A program made the translations under genes and the position numbers. Shown piece after piece: positions 56,247 through 64,000 of a DNA stretch of 64,000 nt. The stretch lies in assembly GCA_036758285.1 (NCBI GenBank), contig DAIOWV010000002.1, positions 34,812 to 98,811 of the forward strand, read 5' to 3'. Numbering within the stretch: position 1 is the first letter of the stretch; each line of letters opens with the position of its first letter. The notes beneath the pieces were generated by a model that was given only the letters and a program-made list of their open reading frames with translations, had not been told where the DNA came from and did not search any database. The stretch is from Taishania sp036758285. GTDB taxonomy: Bacteria > Bacteroidota > Bacteroidia > Flavobacteriales_D > Crocinitomicaceae.

Positions 56247-57785
56247 ATGCTAGTAAAAACCTATAGCAGTTCCGTTATTGGAATTGATGCGACAACAATT
56301 ACCATTGAAGTAAATTTAGGACAAGGAATTAATTTTTTTCTTGTTGGCTTACCCGATTCATCTGTGAAAGAAAGTCATTTGAGAATTAAGGCTGCATTTA
56401 CAAACAATAATTTTAAGTTTCCCAATCGAGAAATAACGATTAATATGGCCCCTGCTGATATTCGAAAAGAAGGAGCTGTATATGACTTACCAATTGCAAT
56501 TGGAATTTTAGCTGTTAGTGAGCAAGTACAAACAGATCAGTTGGAATCATTTCAAATGATGGGAGAATTATCCTTAGATGGCACCTTACAGCCTGTAAAA
56601 GGAGTTTTACCCATGGTTCTCCAAGCAAAAAAAGAAGGTTTTAAATCTATAATTTTACCATTTGAAAACGCACAAGAAGCTGCAGTTGTTGATGGTTTAA
56701 CTGTTTATGGAATGAAGACTTTGGTGGAAGTCGTTCATTTTTTTAATGGTGAATTAGAAATTTCTCCAACAACGATTGATATTGAAACTACATTTACACA
56801 AATGTTAGATGAATTTGATGTTGATTTTAAAGATGTGAAAGGACAGCAGAAAATTAAGCGAGCTTTTGAAATAGCAGCAGCAGGTGGACATAATGTGGTT
56901 TTAATAGGTCCGCCAGGGGCAGGAAAGTCAATGTTGGCAAAACGACTGTCTACTATTTTACCACCAATGAGTTTAGAAGAAGCACTTGAAACAACTAAAA
57001 TTCATAGTGTTGCAGGGAAAATTAAAGACTCAAAAGGACTAGTTACCCAACGCCCATTTAGAAAGCCGCATCATAGTATTTCTGATACCGCTCTTGTGGG
57101 TGGAGGAACTTTTCCTCAACCTGGTGAATTTTCTTTAGCTCATAATGGTGTACTTTTTTTAGATGAACTACCTGAATTTAGACGATCTGCCTTGGAAGTG
57201 ATGAGACAGCCTTTGGAAGATCGAGTAGTGACTATTTCAAGAGCCAAATATACGATTGATTTTCCGGCAGGTGTTATGTTAATTGGAGCAATGAATCCTT
57301 GTCCTTGTGGATATTTTAATCACCCAGAAAAAGAATGTACTTGTAATCAAGGGGCTGTGCGTCATTATTTGAATAAAATTTCAGGTCCATTATTAGATCG
57401 AATTGACTTACATATTGAAGTGACTCCAGTTTCGTTTGATGAGTTATCTATGGAGCAAGAAACAGAATCGAGTAAGAACATACGAGATCGGGTAGTCGAA
57501 GCTCGTGTGTTTCAAGGTGGGCGATTTAAAGAATCAAAAGGAATTTATTGTAATGCTCAAATGGGGAGTAAACAGATAAAGGAATATTGTAAATTGACAC
57601 AAGAAAGTAAAACCATTCTCAAAAATGCAATGGATAAACTTGGATTGTCTGCTCGAGCGTTTGATAGAATTTTAAAGGTTTCTAGAACGATAGCGGATTT
57701 AGATTTCGAAAAGGAGATTCAAACAAGACATATTGCTGAAGCAATTCAATTTAGAAATCTAGATAGAATGAATTGGGGTAGTTAG
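56247..57785 (+). CDS. comM: YifB/ComM-family Mg-chelatase-like AAA+ ATPase
   Basis: 512 residues from ATG 56247 (an in-frame TTG at 56205 is less likely). ComM is a hexameric helicase promoting branch migration during natural transformation. N-terminal Lon-protease-like domain (SVIGIDATTITIEVNLGQG, about 9-165) without a Ser/Lys active pair expected of Lon, then the AAA+ module with Walker A GPPGAGKS, Walker B VLFLDELPEF, and the Cys-containing NPCPCGYFNHPEKECTC insertion typical of the family. Monocistronic here; no other competence gene is nearby. Confidence 0.94.
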   Translation: MLVKTYSSSVIGIDATTITIEVNLGQGINFFLVGLPDSSVKESHLRIKAAFTNNNFKFPNREITINMAPADIRKEGAVYDLPIAIGILAVSEQVQTDQLESFQMMGELSLDGTLQPVKGVLPMVLQAKKEGFKSIILPFENAQEAAVVDGLTVYGMKTLVEVVHFFNGELEISPTTIDIETTFTQMLDEFDVDFKDVKGQQKIKRAFEIAAAGGHNVVLIGPPGAGKSMLAKRLSTILPPMSLEEALETTKIHSVAGKIKDSKGLVTQRPFRKPHHSISDTALVGGGTFPQPGEFSLAHNGVLFLDELPEFRRSALEVMRQPLEDRVVTISRAKYTIDFPAGVMLIGAMNPCPCGYFNHPEKECTCNQGAVRHYLNKISGPLLDRIDLHIEVTPVSFDELSMEQETESSKNIRDRVVEARVFQGGRFKESKGIYCNAQMGSKQIKEYCKLTQESKTILKNAMDKLGLSARAFDRILKVSRTIADLDFEKEIQTRHIAEAIQFRNLDRMNWGS

Positions 57786-57856
57786 TAAACATTAAATTAT
57801 TGTCAATAATAAATTTCATGGTGAAAATTGAAATGTGAAAATTCATTTATTTTTCT

Positions 57857-57864
57857 GACCTTTG
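57857..57864 (+). promoter_or_regulatory. Near-consensus -7 element GACCTTTG
   Basis: One mismatch to TAnnTTTG, followed by C, 15 bases before the ATG at 57879. Confidence 0.35.
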
Positions 57865-57878
57865 CTCAAATTATTTAA

Positions 57879-58463
57879 ATGTTAGTTGAAATAGACGATA
57901 AACTGGTGTCAACTCAATTATTTGAGCAGAAATTTGTATGCGATTTAAATGCATGTAAAGGAGCTTGTTGTGTGGAAGGGGATGCAGGAGCTCCATTAAC
58001 ATATGAGGAAGTGGATCAAATGGAGGAAGATCTAGAAGCCTATTTGCCTTATATGCGACCTGAAGGAATTGAAGCTGTTGAGAAATCCGGTGTTTTTTAT
58101 ATGGATCAAGATGGTGAACCTGTTACAACCTTGGTAAATGGTGCTGAATGTGCTTTTGTTTATTTTGATGAAAATGGAATAACTAAATGTGCAGTTGAAA
58201 AAGCTTATTTGGAAGGAAAGACAACATTTAAAAAACCAATTTCATGTCATCTTTATCCAATAAGAGTGAAAAAGTTTCATGATTTCATTGCCTTAAATTA
58301 CGATGAATGGCCAATTTGCAAACCTGCATGTAAATGTGGAGAGGAATTGAACGTCCCAGTATACCGTTTTTTAAAAGAACCTATAATTCGTGCTTGGGGA
58401 GTACCTTTTTATGAGGAACTTTGCAAGGTTGATGATGAATGGAAAAAATCACAAATGGATTAA
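57879..58463 (+). CDS. DUF3109 family protein with Cys cluster
   Basis: 194 residues, cytoplasmic. It contains the YkgJ/DUF3109-like cysteine arrangement: CDLNACKGACC near residues 22-32, ECAFVYF...C near 88-100, CHLYPIR near 125 and CKPACKCG near 147, together fitting a bound metal, perhaps an iron-sulfur cluster or zinc. Biochemical function is not known. Start MLVEIDDKLVSTQLFEQKF. Convergent with the outer-membrane gene at 58522. Confidence 0.9.
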   Translation: MLVEIDDKLVSTQLFEQKFVCDLNACKGACCVEGDAGAPLTYEEVDQMEEDLEAYLPYMRPEGIEAVEKSGVFYMDQDGEPVTTLVNGAECAFVYFDENGITKCAVEKAYLEGKTTFKKPISCHLYPIRVKKFHDFIALNYDEWPICKPACKCGEELNVPVYRFLKEPIIRAWGVPFYEELCKVDDEWKKSQMD

Positions 58464-58521
58464 AATTATCGTTTTGATTTAATTGTAATGAATTGAAAAT
58501 TAATAAAATACCTCTGTTATA

Positions 58522-59208
58522 TTACAAACCATAGTACAAAGCAAAATTGACTCCAGTACTGTGTAATTTGTCAGATATTTGGGAGTTATATGTCGTTTTT
58601 ATTAATCCGTATTTGAAATTCGGTTCAATTCTTAAATTTAATTTTTCAGATAATTTCCAATCAATGCCAGCACTGATAATAGGAGATATATTAATTTTTC
58701 GAAATTCAACTTCTTCGATGGTTCTAGAGGACATGTCTTTATTATTGTTGACATATTGAATTGTTTTTTTTGTTGCGTTTAAAAATAACCATGTATCTAC
58801 ACCAATACTCCCTATAAATTTTACTTTTTTATTTCCAAGCAGGAAATTTGCTTTTAATGGAATAGCTAAATAATGGTAGCTATAAATATAATTAAATTCA
58901 ACTGCACCAATATATCCCATTGTAGGACTTATTATCGGTGAGTACATTGATTCAGTTCCATAACCTTTATTTGTGTACTGCAACCCCGTTTCAAGTCCTA
59001 TTTTTTCAGTTAAATTATATACAAAACTAGCTCCCGTAGTATAGCTCATCTTTGGTGTTTCCACTGAGGTAATCATATTCCCTTCTCCAGAAAGAGAGCG
59101 GAAAGCAACATCAGGAGAAAAATTAATCCCTAATTGAAATTTATGGTCTTGACTTATTGATAAATTGACAAATAACAAGGTTACGAAAGTAAAGAAGATG
59201 AATTTCAT
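58522..59208 (-). CDS. Outer-membrane beta-barrel protein (PorT-like / OMP_b-brl type)
   Basis: 228 residues with a signal peptide (MKFIFFTFVTLLFVNLSIS). Barrel body: QLGINFSPDVAFRSLSG, TTGASFVYNLTEKIGLETGLQYTNKG (two strands), FLGNKKVKFIGSIGVDTW, and a C-terminal ...STGVNFALYYGL. The KIGLETGLQY motif is characteristic of the Bacteroidota porin/OMP_b-brl group. Specific role unknown. Minus strand, 78 bases from tadA. Confidence 0.85.
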   Translation of the reverse strand: MKFIFFTFVTLLFVNLSISQDHKFQLGINFSPDVAFRSLSGEGNMITSVETPKMSYTTGASFVYNLTEKIGLETGLQYTNKGYGTESMYSPIISPTMGYIGAVEFNYIYSYHYLAIPLKANFLLGNKKVKFIGSIGVDTWLFLNATKKTIQYVNNNKDMSSRTIEEVEFRKINISPIISAGIDWKLSEKLNLRIEPNFKYGLIKTTYNSQISDKLHSTGVNFALYYGL

Positions 59209-59286
59209 AATTATATCTTTTTAAGTTTTTAACAGAAACGTAAGTCAGTTTTGTTGAGGGGGGGATTTTTTATTTTTGTTACGTAC

Positions 59287-59727
59287 TTATCGTTTTGATT
59301 TAAAAAAATCTGTCATTAATTGTCCACATTGATCAGCCATTAACCCACCTTCAATTTTTGTTTTTGGATGATAAATTCCTTCGTATCTTCCAGCTCCTCG
59401 TTTTTCATCCTTTGCTCCAAATACAATTCGGTCAATCTGTGACCAATATAGAGCACCAGCACACATCACACAAGGTTCTAAAGTTACATAAAGAGTACAG
59501 CCAGTCAGATATTTCCCTCCAATATGTCCCGACGCAGAGGTGATGGCTTGCATTTCTGCATGTGCAGTCGTATCATGTAAACACTCCGTAAGATTATGTG
59601 TTCTCGCAATAATTTGATTGTTAGCTACAATGATTGCACCAACAGGTATTTCGTCTTTTTCTAAAGCCTTTTGTGCCTCTAAAACGGCCTGTTTCATAAA
59701 GAAATCATCATTATAAGGTGAAATCAT
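59287..59727 (-). CDS. tadA: TadA, tRNA adenosine-34 deaminase
   Basis: Zinc enzyme converting A34 to inosine in tRNA-Arg. 146 residues: catalytic HAEMQAI (His56, Glu58) and PCVMC (Cys86, Cys89) zinc motif, followed by RIVFGAKDEKRGA. Guanine deaminases share the fold, but the length and motif set fit TadA. Likely monocistronic; minus strand. Confidence 0.94.
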   Translation of the reverse strand: MISPYNDDFFMKQAVLEAQKALEKDEIPVGAIIVANNQIIARTHNLTECLHDTTAHAEMQAITSASGHIGGKYLTGCTLYVTLEPCVMCAGALYWSQIDRIVFGAKDEKRGAGRYEGIYHPKTKIEGGLMADQCGQLMTDFFKSKR

Positions 59728-59816
59728 AGTCTGTAATATTTGAGTTCGAAAATAGAATTTTTTGTGGATTTTTACAAGTAAGATCTAAACTCAGATATTC
59801 ATATTCTCATATATGT

Positions 59817-59824
59817 TACATTTG
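59817..59824 (+). promoter_or_regulatory. -7 element TACATTTG, near-leaderless spacing
   Basis: Exact TAnnTTTG match 7 bases before the ATG at 59831, giving almost no 5' leader. Confidence 0.5.
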
Positions 59825-59830
59825 TAACTG

Positions 59831-61152
59831 ATGAAGGCAATTGTTTCTAAAATAGGCAATTTTTTTGCTATCGTTTTTGCTCTATTAATTTTATGGAGTA
59901 TCTATTTGTTTTTTATTTTTTATTCTTCTCAATCAGAATTAATTGAACCACAATATAATGTTCCAGAAAATGCAGATTTAATCGTTCAAATAAATAGTAA
60001 AGATGCTTTTAATGAATTAATTGTTGATGTGTTTTTAGAAGGTNNNNNNNNNNNNNNNNNNNNNNNNNNNNNNNNNNNNNNNNNNNNNNNNNAATACAAA
60101 AAATTAAATCGTTAGAGTCAAAGTCTTCTAGTCAAAAAAACTATGGAATTGATTGGATTTATCCTGTAACGTATTTTAAATCAACTTATGATGGAAAGGA
60201 AGTTCAAGGATTCATCGTTCGTGTTAGTGATGTTGTAGAATGGAATAAAAATATCAATACTTTTTTAGGAAATACAAGTGCTGCAAGAAATAGTGGAAAT
60301 TCCGGAATTGTTGTTCAATCCAAATACTTAACTAGTGAACAGTTAAAGACATTTATAAATTTATTAGAACAGCGAAAAAGTGGAGTTGATGTTTTATCGA
60401 AAAACGAAGGTTTACTATCGGTAATTCACAAAACTCAATCAGGAACAACTGAAATAGCTCTTTCTACATCGAAAAATGTTATAAAATGTAATGGAATTAT
60501 CAATCACGATGGGAAATTGATTTCAAATCAATTAAATTATCTGTTAACACCTGCGAATTTTCATTTATCATCAGATTTAATTCAAGATAATTTGGCTGAT
60601 TCTCTACAGAAATATTTAGGCTTCAATTTGCCCATTTCAGGATTGAGCCTGAACTATAGAGGGGCTTCATTTGTTGAAGTTGATGGAAAAAATACGTTGG
60701 TACCAGATGCGGATTTTATTTTAGGATTTAAAAACGACATAAGTTTATATCAATTAATTGATTCAATATCTTTCGTTAAAAAAGAAAATAATAAAATAGT
60801 CACTATTGGACAACAAGTGTTTTATATTAACCAGTTGGATTCAAAGACAATTTATATAGGTAAAAAGCAAAATCCCGAAATTCAAAAAAATACTTCCTTT
60901 GTTGGGTTAAAAATACGAGGGAATTTAAATCCATTGTTTAAAATAGAAGGAAATAGTTTCGTTCGAACCTTGATTCGAATGAATACTTACGGTTCTTTTG
61001 GACTGGATTTTTCTGAAGAGATTCAGCATTTTTCAATTAATTTGAAAGAATTAAACCGAACATCATTACAATTAGAGTCTGAAATTGAGTTTAAAGAAGG
61101 TAAAAATTCCATTATTCAAATTATAGGAATTGTCTTAAAACGAAAAGTTTAA
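59831..61152 (+). CDS. Unknown membrane-anchored protein, about 440 aa, interrupted by assembly gap
   Basis: N-terminal part (59831-60043): MKAIVSKIGNFFAIVFALL, a single transmembrane helix near 10-33, then VPENADLIVQINSKDAF, as in periplasmic/extracytoplasmic proteins anchored in the inner membrane. After the 49-N gap the frame from 60094 (IQKIKSLESKSSS) stays open to 61152. The two parts are out of frame at the nominal gap length, so the gap size is wrong; there is no evidence of a true frameshift. The C-terminal part has mixed alpha/beta sequence and no motif I know. An ATG at 60517 should not be taken as a separate gene. Confidence 0.8.
60044..60092. other. Assembly gap, 49 N, inside the 59831 gene
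   Basis: Flanking reading frames (2 mod 3 before, 1 mod 3 after) do not join with 49 bases between them. Confidence 0.95.
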
Positions 61153-61171
61153 AGGTATTTGTTAAAAATCA

Positions 61172-61201
61172 TTGTCAATTTCAAAAATGACATTATTTTT
61201 G
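61172..61201 (+). promoter_or_regulatory. Promoter of the 48-aa Cys-rich gene (TTG-N19-TATTTTTG)
   Basis: TTG at 61172-61174 and TATTTTTG at 61194-61201, 19 bases apart: the best full -33/-7 match in the window. The ATG lies 24 bases past the -7 G. Confidence 0.6.
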
Positions 61202-61224
61202 TTTAAACTTATTCTAAATAAGCA

Positions 61225-61371
61225 ATGAAAGTCAAAGAAAATTCTAATTTAGAAATGTCACAAATCGAAATCTTTGGTTGTGGTTTTAATTGTGATTGTT
61301 CAAAGAAAAAAGAGTGCTGTAAAAAGTATAAGAAAAAAGGCGTTCACTGTAAAAAATGTCCCAAATTATAG
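61225..61371 (+). CDS. Small Cys/Lys-rich protein, 48 aa
   Basis: Short ATG-TAG frame directly after a good promoter. Seven cysteines (19, 23, 25, 31, 32, 42, 45) and 14 lysines lie in FGCGFNCDCSKKKECCKKY and HCKKCPKL, a spacing (CxxxCxC, CC, CxxC) that suggests a metal-binding knuckle, zinc or a metallothionein-like site. The order and Lys content resemble small Cys-rich proteins that I recall in Flavobacteriia, but no named family applies. No signal peptide. It lies 72 bases after the 61152 stop. Confidence 0.6.
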   Translation: MKVKENSNLEMSQIEIFGCGFNCDCSKKKECCKKYKKKGVHCKKCPKL

Positions 61372-61866
61372 CGAAAAGTTGAGTTGTTGTTCCAAGTGAA
61401 TCCTAATGAGTAGTATTCGAATTTTTATTTTGATAGATTAAACTTATTTAGCAGAATAGAATCTATAAAATGTCTATTTTTTCCTCAAAAAAACAAGAAT
61501 AGAGATTATTTTTTAAGAGAACAAAGTCTTGAATGTTGATTTTCAAATGTGTAGTTTATTAGCGTTGAATGCTAATATTAATCAATAAAATAATAAAAAA
61601 TAGGATGAATGAAAATGTACTGGAAATACGTTTTTTCTATTTTTATTTTTTTATTACGAATAAATAATCTAAATTTACCGAACTTTAACTAACTAACAAG
61701 AATTAAGTTAACTACAAATTACGATGAAAAAGAATTGATTTACATACTGAAATATGGCGAACTTATATTCAACCACTATTGCCATATAATAATTATAACC
61801 ATAAAATAAAACATTCATTCTTTTTCATTATTAGTGTGCTACTTAACATTAACTAATTAGAAAACT
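61372..61866. other. 495-base intergenic region with nested inverted repeats
   Basis: No credible gene. The left part is AT-rich with nothing recognised; the right part (61725-61828) holds nested inverted repeats, listed separately. Confidence 0.55.
61725..61828. repeat. Nested inverted repeats
   Basis: Outer arms are 12 bases (61725-61736 ATGAAAAAGAAT with 61817-61828 ATTCTTTTTCAT); inner arms are 7 bases (61752-61758 ATATGGC with 61781-61787 GCCATAT). Together they would make a ~100-base structured element just upstream of the gene at 61867. It lacks integron attC signatures (no paired GTTRRRY core), so it may be an RNA or regulatory structure, or chance in A/T-rich DNA. Confidence 0.4.
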
Positions 61867-62289
61867 ATGATTAAAACAATTACCGCTATTGTCGTATGTT
61901 TTTCTTTGTCAGGACAAACTATTTTAGATAAAGAAAAGACGTTTCTCTCAACTAATTTTGAACGTTGTTTTAGGACATTTGGAGAAAAAAAAGAATTATC
62001 TGTTGAAGAATTTAAAAAAGAATCAACGTCTGATAAAAATATTCACTGTGAGACAACAAACGAATCAACAATCATTAAAGTTTTAGATAAGGAAGTTGTT
62101 TTTACAAATAAAATATTTGAGAAAAGATATTCGATTGTATCTGTAGATAATCAAAATCAGTTAACTATCTACAAAGTTCAAAATCCATCTTCTGGAACAC
62201 CAATTTTTATTCAGTTTGATACAGACAAAGTAAGTGTACACCATTCTGATATCAATAAAAAACCTTCATTTACATTCTATTTAGAATAA
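61867..62289 (+). CDS. Unknown exported protein, 140 aa
   Basis: A short hydrophobic N-terminus (MIKTITAIVVCFSLSGQ) looks like a signal peptide. The rest is polar, with Cys-bearing EKKELSVEEFKK, and a C-terminal strand-rich part (YSIVSVDNQNQLTIYKVQ). No family recognised. It lies 75 bases before the large repeat protein gene on the same strand; possible co-transcription. Confidence 0.65.
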   Translation: MIKTITAIVVCFSLSGQTILDKEKTFLSTNFERCFRTFGEKKELSVEEFKKESTSDKNIHCETTNESTIIKVLDKEVVFTNKIFEKRYSIVSVDNQNQLTIYKVQNPSSGTPIFIQFDTDKVSVHHSDINKKPSFTFYLE

Positions 62290-62364
62290 GACAATGTCTG
62301 TTTAATACACTACTAACTCTTATAATATTGCTTATTTAAGCATTTAACTAATTTATCACGGAAA

Positions 62365-64000
62365 ATGAAAAAAATACTATCTTTTTTTGTATATACATTA
62401 TTCTACTTTAACCTCCATAGTCAAATTAATTGTAATTATATTTATTTCGTACATGATATGTATGCAGATATTTTGTACTATGATCCAGCAGCGAATGTCG
62501 TTGGTACATCCGGTATTTCAATTTATCCAGCTACACCAGCCCTTGGATTAGCTGTGAGTGAGCACTTAAATGGAGGTACAGGTAAAACCTTTTATACAAT
62601 TTCGGCAACAGGTACTTATATGTTCTGGAATGGTAGCACATGGATAAATACAGGACACTCAACGGGTGGTACAGCTGCGGTTAATATCGGTGGTTCAGGA
62701 CCCTATATTTATAGTTTAATTGGAGCTACAGGGCAAGTTTTTAGATATGATGGAACTGGTAATGCTGTTTTAGTTGCAACTATAAGTGGATACAATGGTC
62801 CTTGGGATATCATTGGTGATGCTCAAGGTAATTTTTATATTCTTGGAACAGCACCAGGTAATCAATTTGTAGATGTCTATAATCCTTCTGGAACTTTGAT
62901 TTGTCGTTATACTGTCTCTGGGCTTCCAGGATGGGACGTTGGAGGAGGAGGTTATGCCGTAATTAATGGTGTTTTGTATGCAGATCTTATTGATGTGAAT
63001 GGTTATCCAGAATTTTACAGAGGAACATTTTCAGGAACTCATGTCTCATTTACATATGATCCTGGTTTTTCTGGTTTTTTATTTGATCACTGGTATTATG
63101 ATGGAACTATGGTTCTTGATTATGGTTCTTGTGCTTTTCCTGCATTTAATACGACAATCACATCAAGTACATCAAGTATAAATCTTTGTATAGGGCAAAC
63201 GGCTTCATTAACAGCATCAAGTAATTTGATGAGTCCTACATATACATGGTCTGGTCCTGGAATTGTTTCAGGACAAGGAACGAATAATATTCTTGTTAAT
63301 CAACCAGGTACATACACTCTTGTAACCACATCCTCTGCTATGGGATGTGCTAATTCCATTACAACTACGTATGTTGTGAATAATGCAACACCTGCACCAG
63401 CTAATGCAGGAACTTTAAATGGTACTCAAACCATTTGTGTTGGTGGTTCTACAACATTTACATCTACTCATGCAGGTGGTACATGGTCAAGTGATAATAC
63501 AGGTGTTGCCACCGTTAATACATCAGGAGTTATTTCTGGTGTTAGCCCAGGTACAGCAACAATTACTTATACGATGGTTGGAACTGGGGGATGTTCAAAT
63601 GCTACAGTTACACGTACAGTTACAGTTACAGCACCATCTAATGCAGGAACTTTAAGTGGTACTCAAGCCATTTGTGTTGGTGGTTCTACAACATTTACAT
63701 CTACTCATACTGGTGGTACATGGTCAAGTGATAATGTTGGTGTTGCTACGGTTAGTACATCAGGTGTTATCTCAGGCGTTGGTTCAGGTACAGCAACAAT
63801 TACTTATACCGTGGCAGGAACCGGAGGATGTCCGAATGCTACAGTTACACGTACAGTTACAGTTACAGCACCGGCTAACGCAGGAACTTTAAATGGTACT
63901 CAAACCATTTGTGTTGGTAGTTCTACAACATTTACATCTACTCACGCAGGTGGTACATGGTCAAGTGATAATACAGGTGTTGCCACCGTTAATACATCAG
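62365..64000 (+). CDS. Large secreted repeat protein with Ig-like (Big_2-type) tandem repeats, 3' end outside window
   Basis: Open from ATG 62365 to the window end (545 codons seen). Signal peptide MKKILSFFVYTLFYFNLHSQ; an N-terminal ~260-residue beta-rich domain (possible propeller: GDAQGNFYILG, YNPSGTLICRY); a PKD/Ig-like Cys-paired linker (ICIGQTASLTASSN is here LCIGQTASLTASSN); then identical-type repeats of 79 residues starting NAGTLNGTQTICVGGS and including TWSSDNTGVATV, GVISGVSPGTATITYT and RTVTVTAP, the Big_2-like pattern. Secreted surface protein of the same broad class as the T9SS cargo here; its C-terminal sorting domain, if any, is beyond the edge. Confidence 0.85.
   Translation, partial: MKKILSFFVYTLFYFNLHSQINCNYIYFVHDMYADILYYDPAANVVGTSGISIYPATPALGLAVSEHLNGGTGKTFYTISATGTYMFWNGSTWINTGHSTGGTAAVNIGGSGPYIYSLIGATGQVFRYDGTGNAVLVATISGYNGPWDIIGDAQGNFYILGTAPGNQFVDVYNPSGTLICRYTVSGLPGWDVGGGGYAVINGVLYADLIDVNGYPEFYRGTFSGTHVSFTYDPGFSGFLFDHWYYDGTMVLDYGSCAFPAFNTTITSSTSSINLCIGQTASLTASSNLMSPTYTWSGPGIVSGQGTNNILVNQPGTYTLVTTSSAMGCANSITTTYVVNNATPAPANAGTLNGTQTICVGGSTTFTSTHAGGTWSSDNTGVATVNTSGVISGVSPGTATITYTMVGTGGCSNATVTRTVTVTAPSNAGTLSGTQAICVGGSTTFTSTHTGGTWSSDNVGVATVSTSGVISGVGSGTATITYTVAGTGGCPNATVTRTVTVTAPANAGTLNGTQTICVGSSTTFTSTHAGGTWSSDNTGVATVNTS
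63406..64000 (+). repeat. Tandem 237-bp (79-codon) repeats, at least 2.5 copies
   Basis: Copies begin at 63406, 63643 and 63880 (GCAGGAACTTTAA...), each exactly 237 bases, highly similar at the DNA level; the last runs off the window. Because the period is a multiple of three they are in frame, and they explain the repeated open frames seen in other phases here. Such near-identical arrays often vary in copy number. Confidence 0.9.

Noticed and set aside
60517..61152. Separate 211-aa gene after the 60044 gap
   Set aside because: The same frame is open back to 60094 without a stop, so it is the C-terminal part of the gene beginning at 59831.
61725..61828. Integron attC site
   Set aside because: The nested inverted repeats lack the conserved core (GTTRRRY) pairs and no integrase gene is nearby.
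63419..63892. Repeated 78-aa open frames in another phase
   Set aside because: They are shadows produced by the 237-bp repeats; the true frame is the secreted protein beginning at 62365.

Overview
The window reads as a chromosomal segment of a low-GC Bacteroidota bacterium, most likely Flavobacteriales and perhaps close to Crocinitomicaceae (Fluviicola-like). Four things point there: a porP-gldK-gldL-gldM-gldN type IX secretion cluster, proteins with T9SS type A and type B C-terminal sorting domains, the absence of obvious Shine-Dalgarno sites, and many promoter -7 elements of the Bacteroidota form TAnnTTTG. No rRNA, tRNA, CRISPR array, insertion sequence or prophage was seen. Most of the window is ordinary core chromosome.

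Layout. Positions 1-9.9 kb are mostly minus strand: the end of an unknown membrane protein, menD (menaquinone), a lipoprotein, a LuxC-like acyl-CoA reductase with ribD (riboflavin), a DUF5686 outer-membrane protein with a small membrane protein, a candidate small RNA, and a DegT-type sugar aminotransferase. From 10-14.3 kb come a polytopic membrane protein, an overlapping SDR dehydrogenase, a small lipoprotein, a transaldolase-like aldolase and an unknown exported protein. From 14.7-27.8 kb come acnB, a YchJ-family protein, a 1436-aa T9SS cargo protein, a T9SS cargo gene broken by an in-frame stop, acnA and murB. From 27.9-36.3 kb (minus) come a CPA2 antiporter with a small exported partner, a Qnr/McbG-like pentapeptide protein with a beta-solenoid-like protein, and the 2-oxoglutarate dehydrogenase genes odhB and odhA. 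From 36.5-46.9 kb (plus) come a DMT transporter, a 755-aa unknown exported protein, a 1197-aa type B cargo protein, a ferredoxin-NADP reductase, and an aminotransferase/PfkB kinase pair. From 47.0-53.4 kb lies the T9SS core cluster. From 53.5-61.4 kb come a universal stress protein, a GDPD lipoprotein with a SUI1 factor, a YifB/ComM ATPase, a DUF3109 protein, tadA, a gap-interrupted membrane-anchored protein and a 48-aa Cys-rich protein. The window ends inside a large repeat-rich secreted protein with 237-bp tandem repeats.

How the genes connect. AcnA, AcnB and OdhAB are TCA-cycle enzymes. PorP and GldKLMN form the core and envelope parts of the machine that would export the cargo proteins at 18.1-22.4, 22.7-24.2 and 39.8-43.4 kb, and probably the one at the right edge.

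Assembly caution. There are three runs of N (47877-47994, 50598-50607, 60044-60092), each inside a real gene. In every case the nominal N length puts the flanking coding segments out of frame, so the gap sizes are estimates and the affected genes (porP, gldM and the 59.8-kb gene) should not be called frameshifted. I found no convincing wholly new system. The best leads are a recurrent leaderless promoter layout, a candidate sRNA at 8.4-8.56 kb, the in-frame stop in the LamG-LRR cargo gene, the 48-aa Cys-rich protein, and the unknown 755-aa exported protein.
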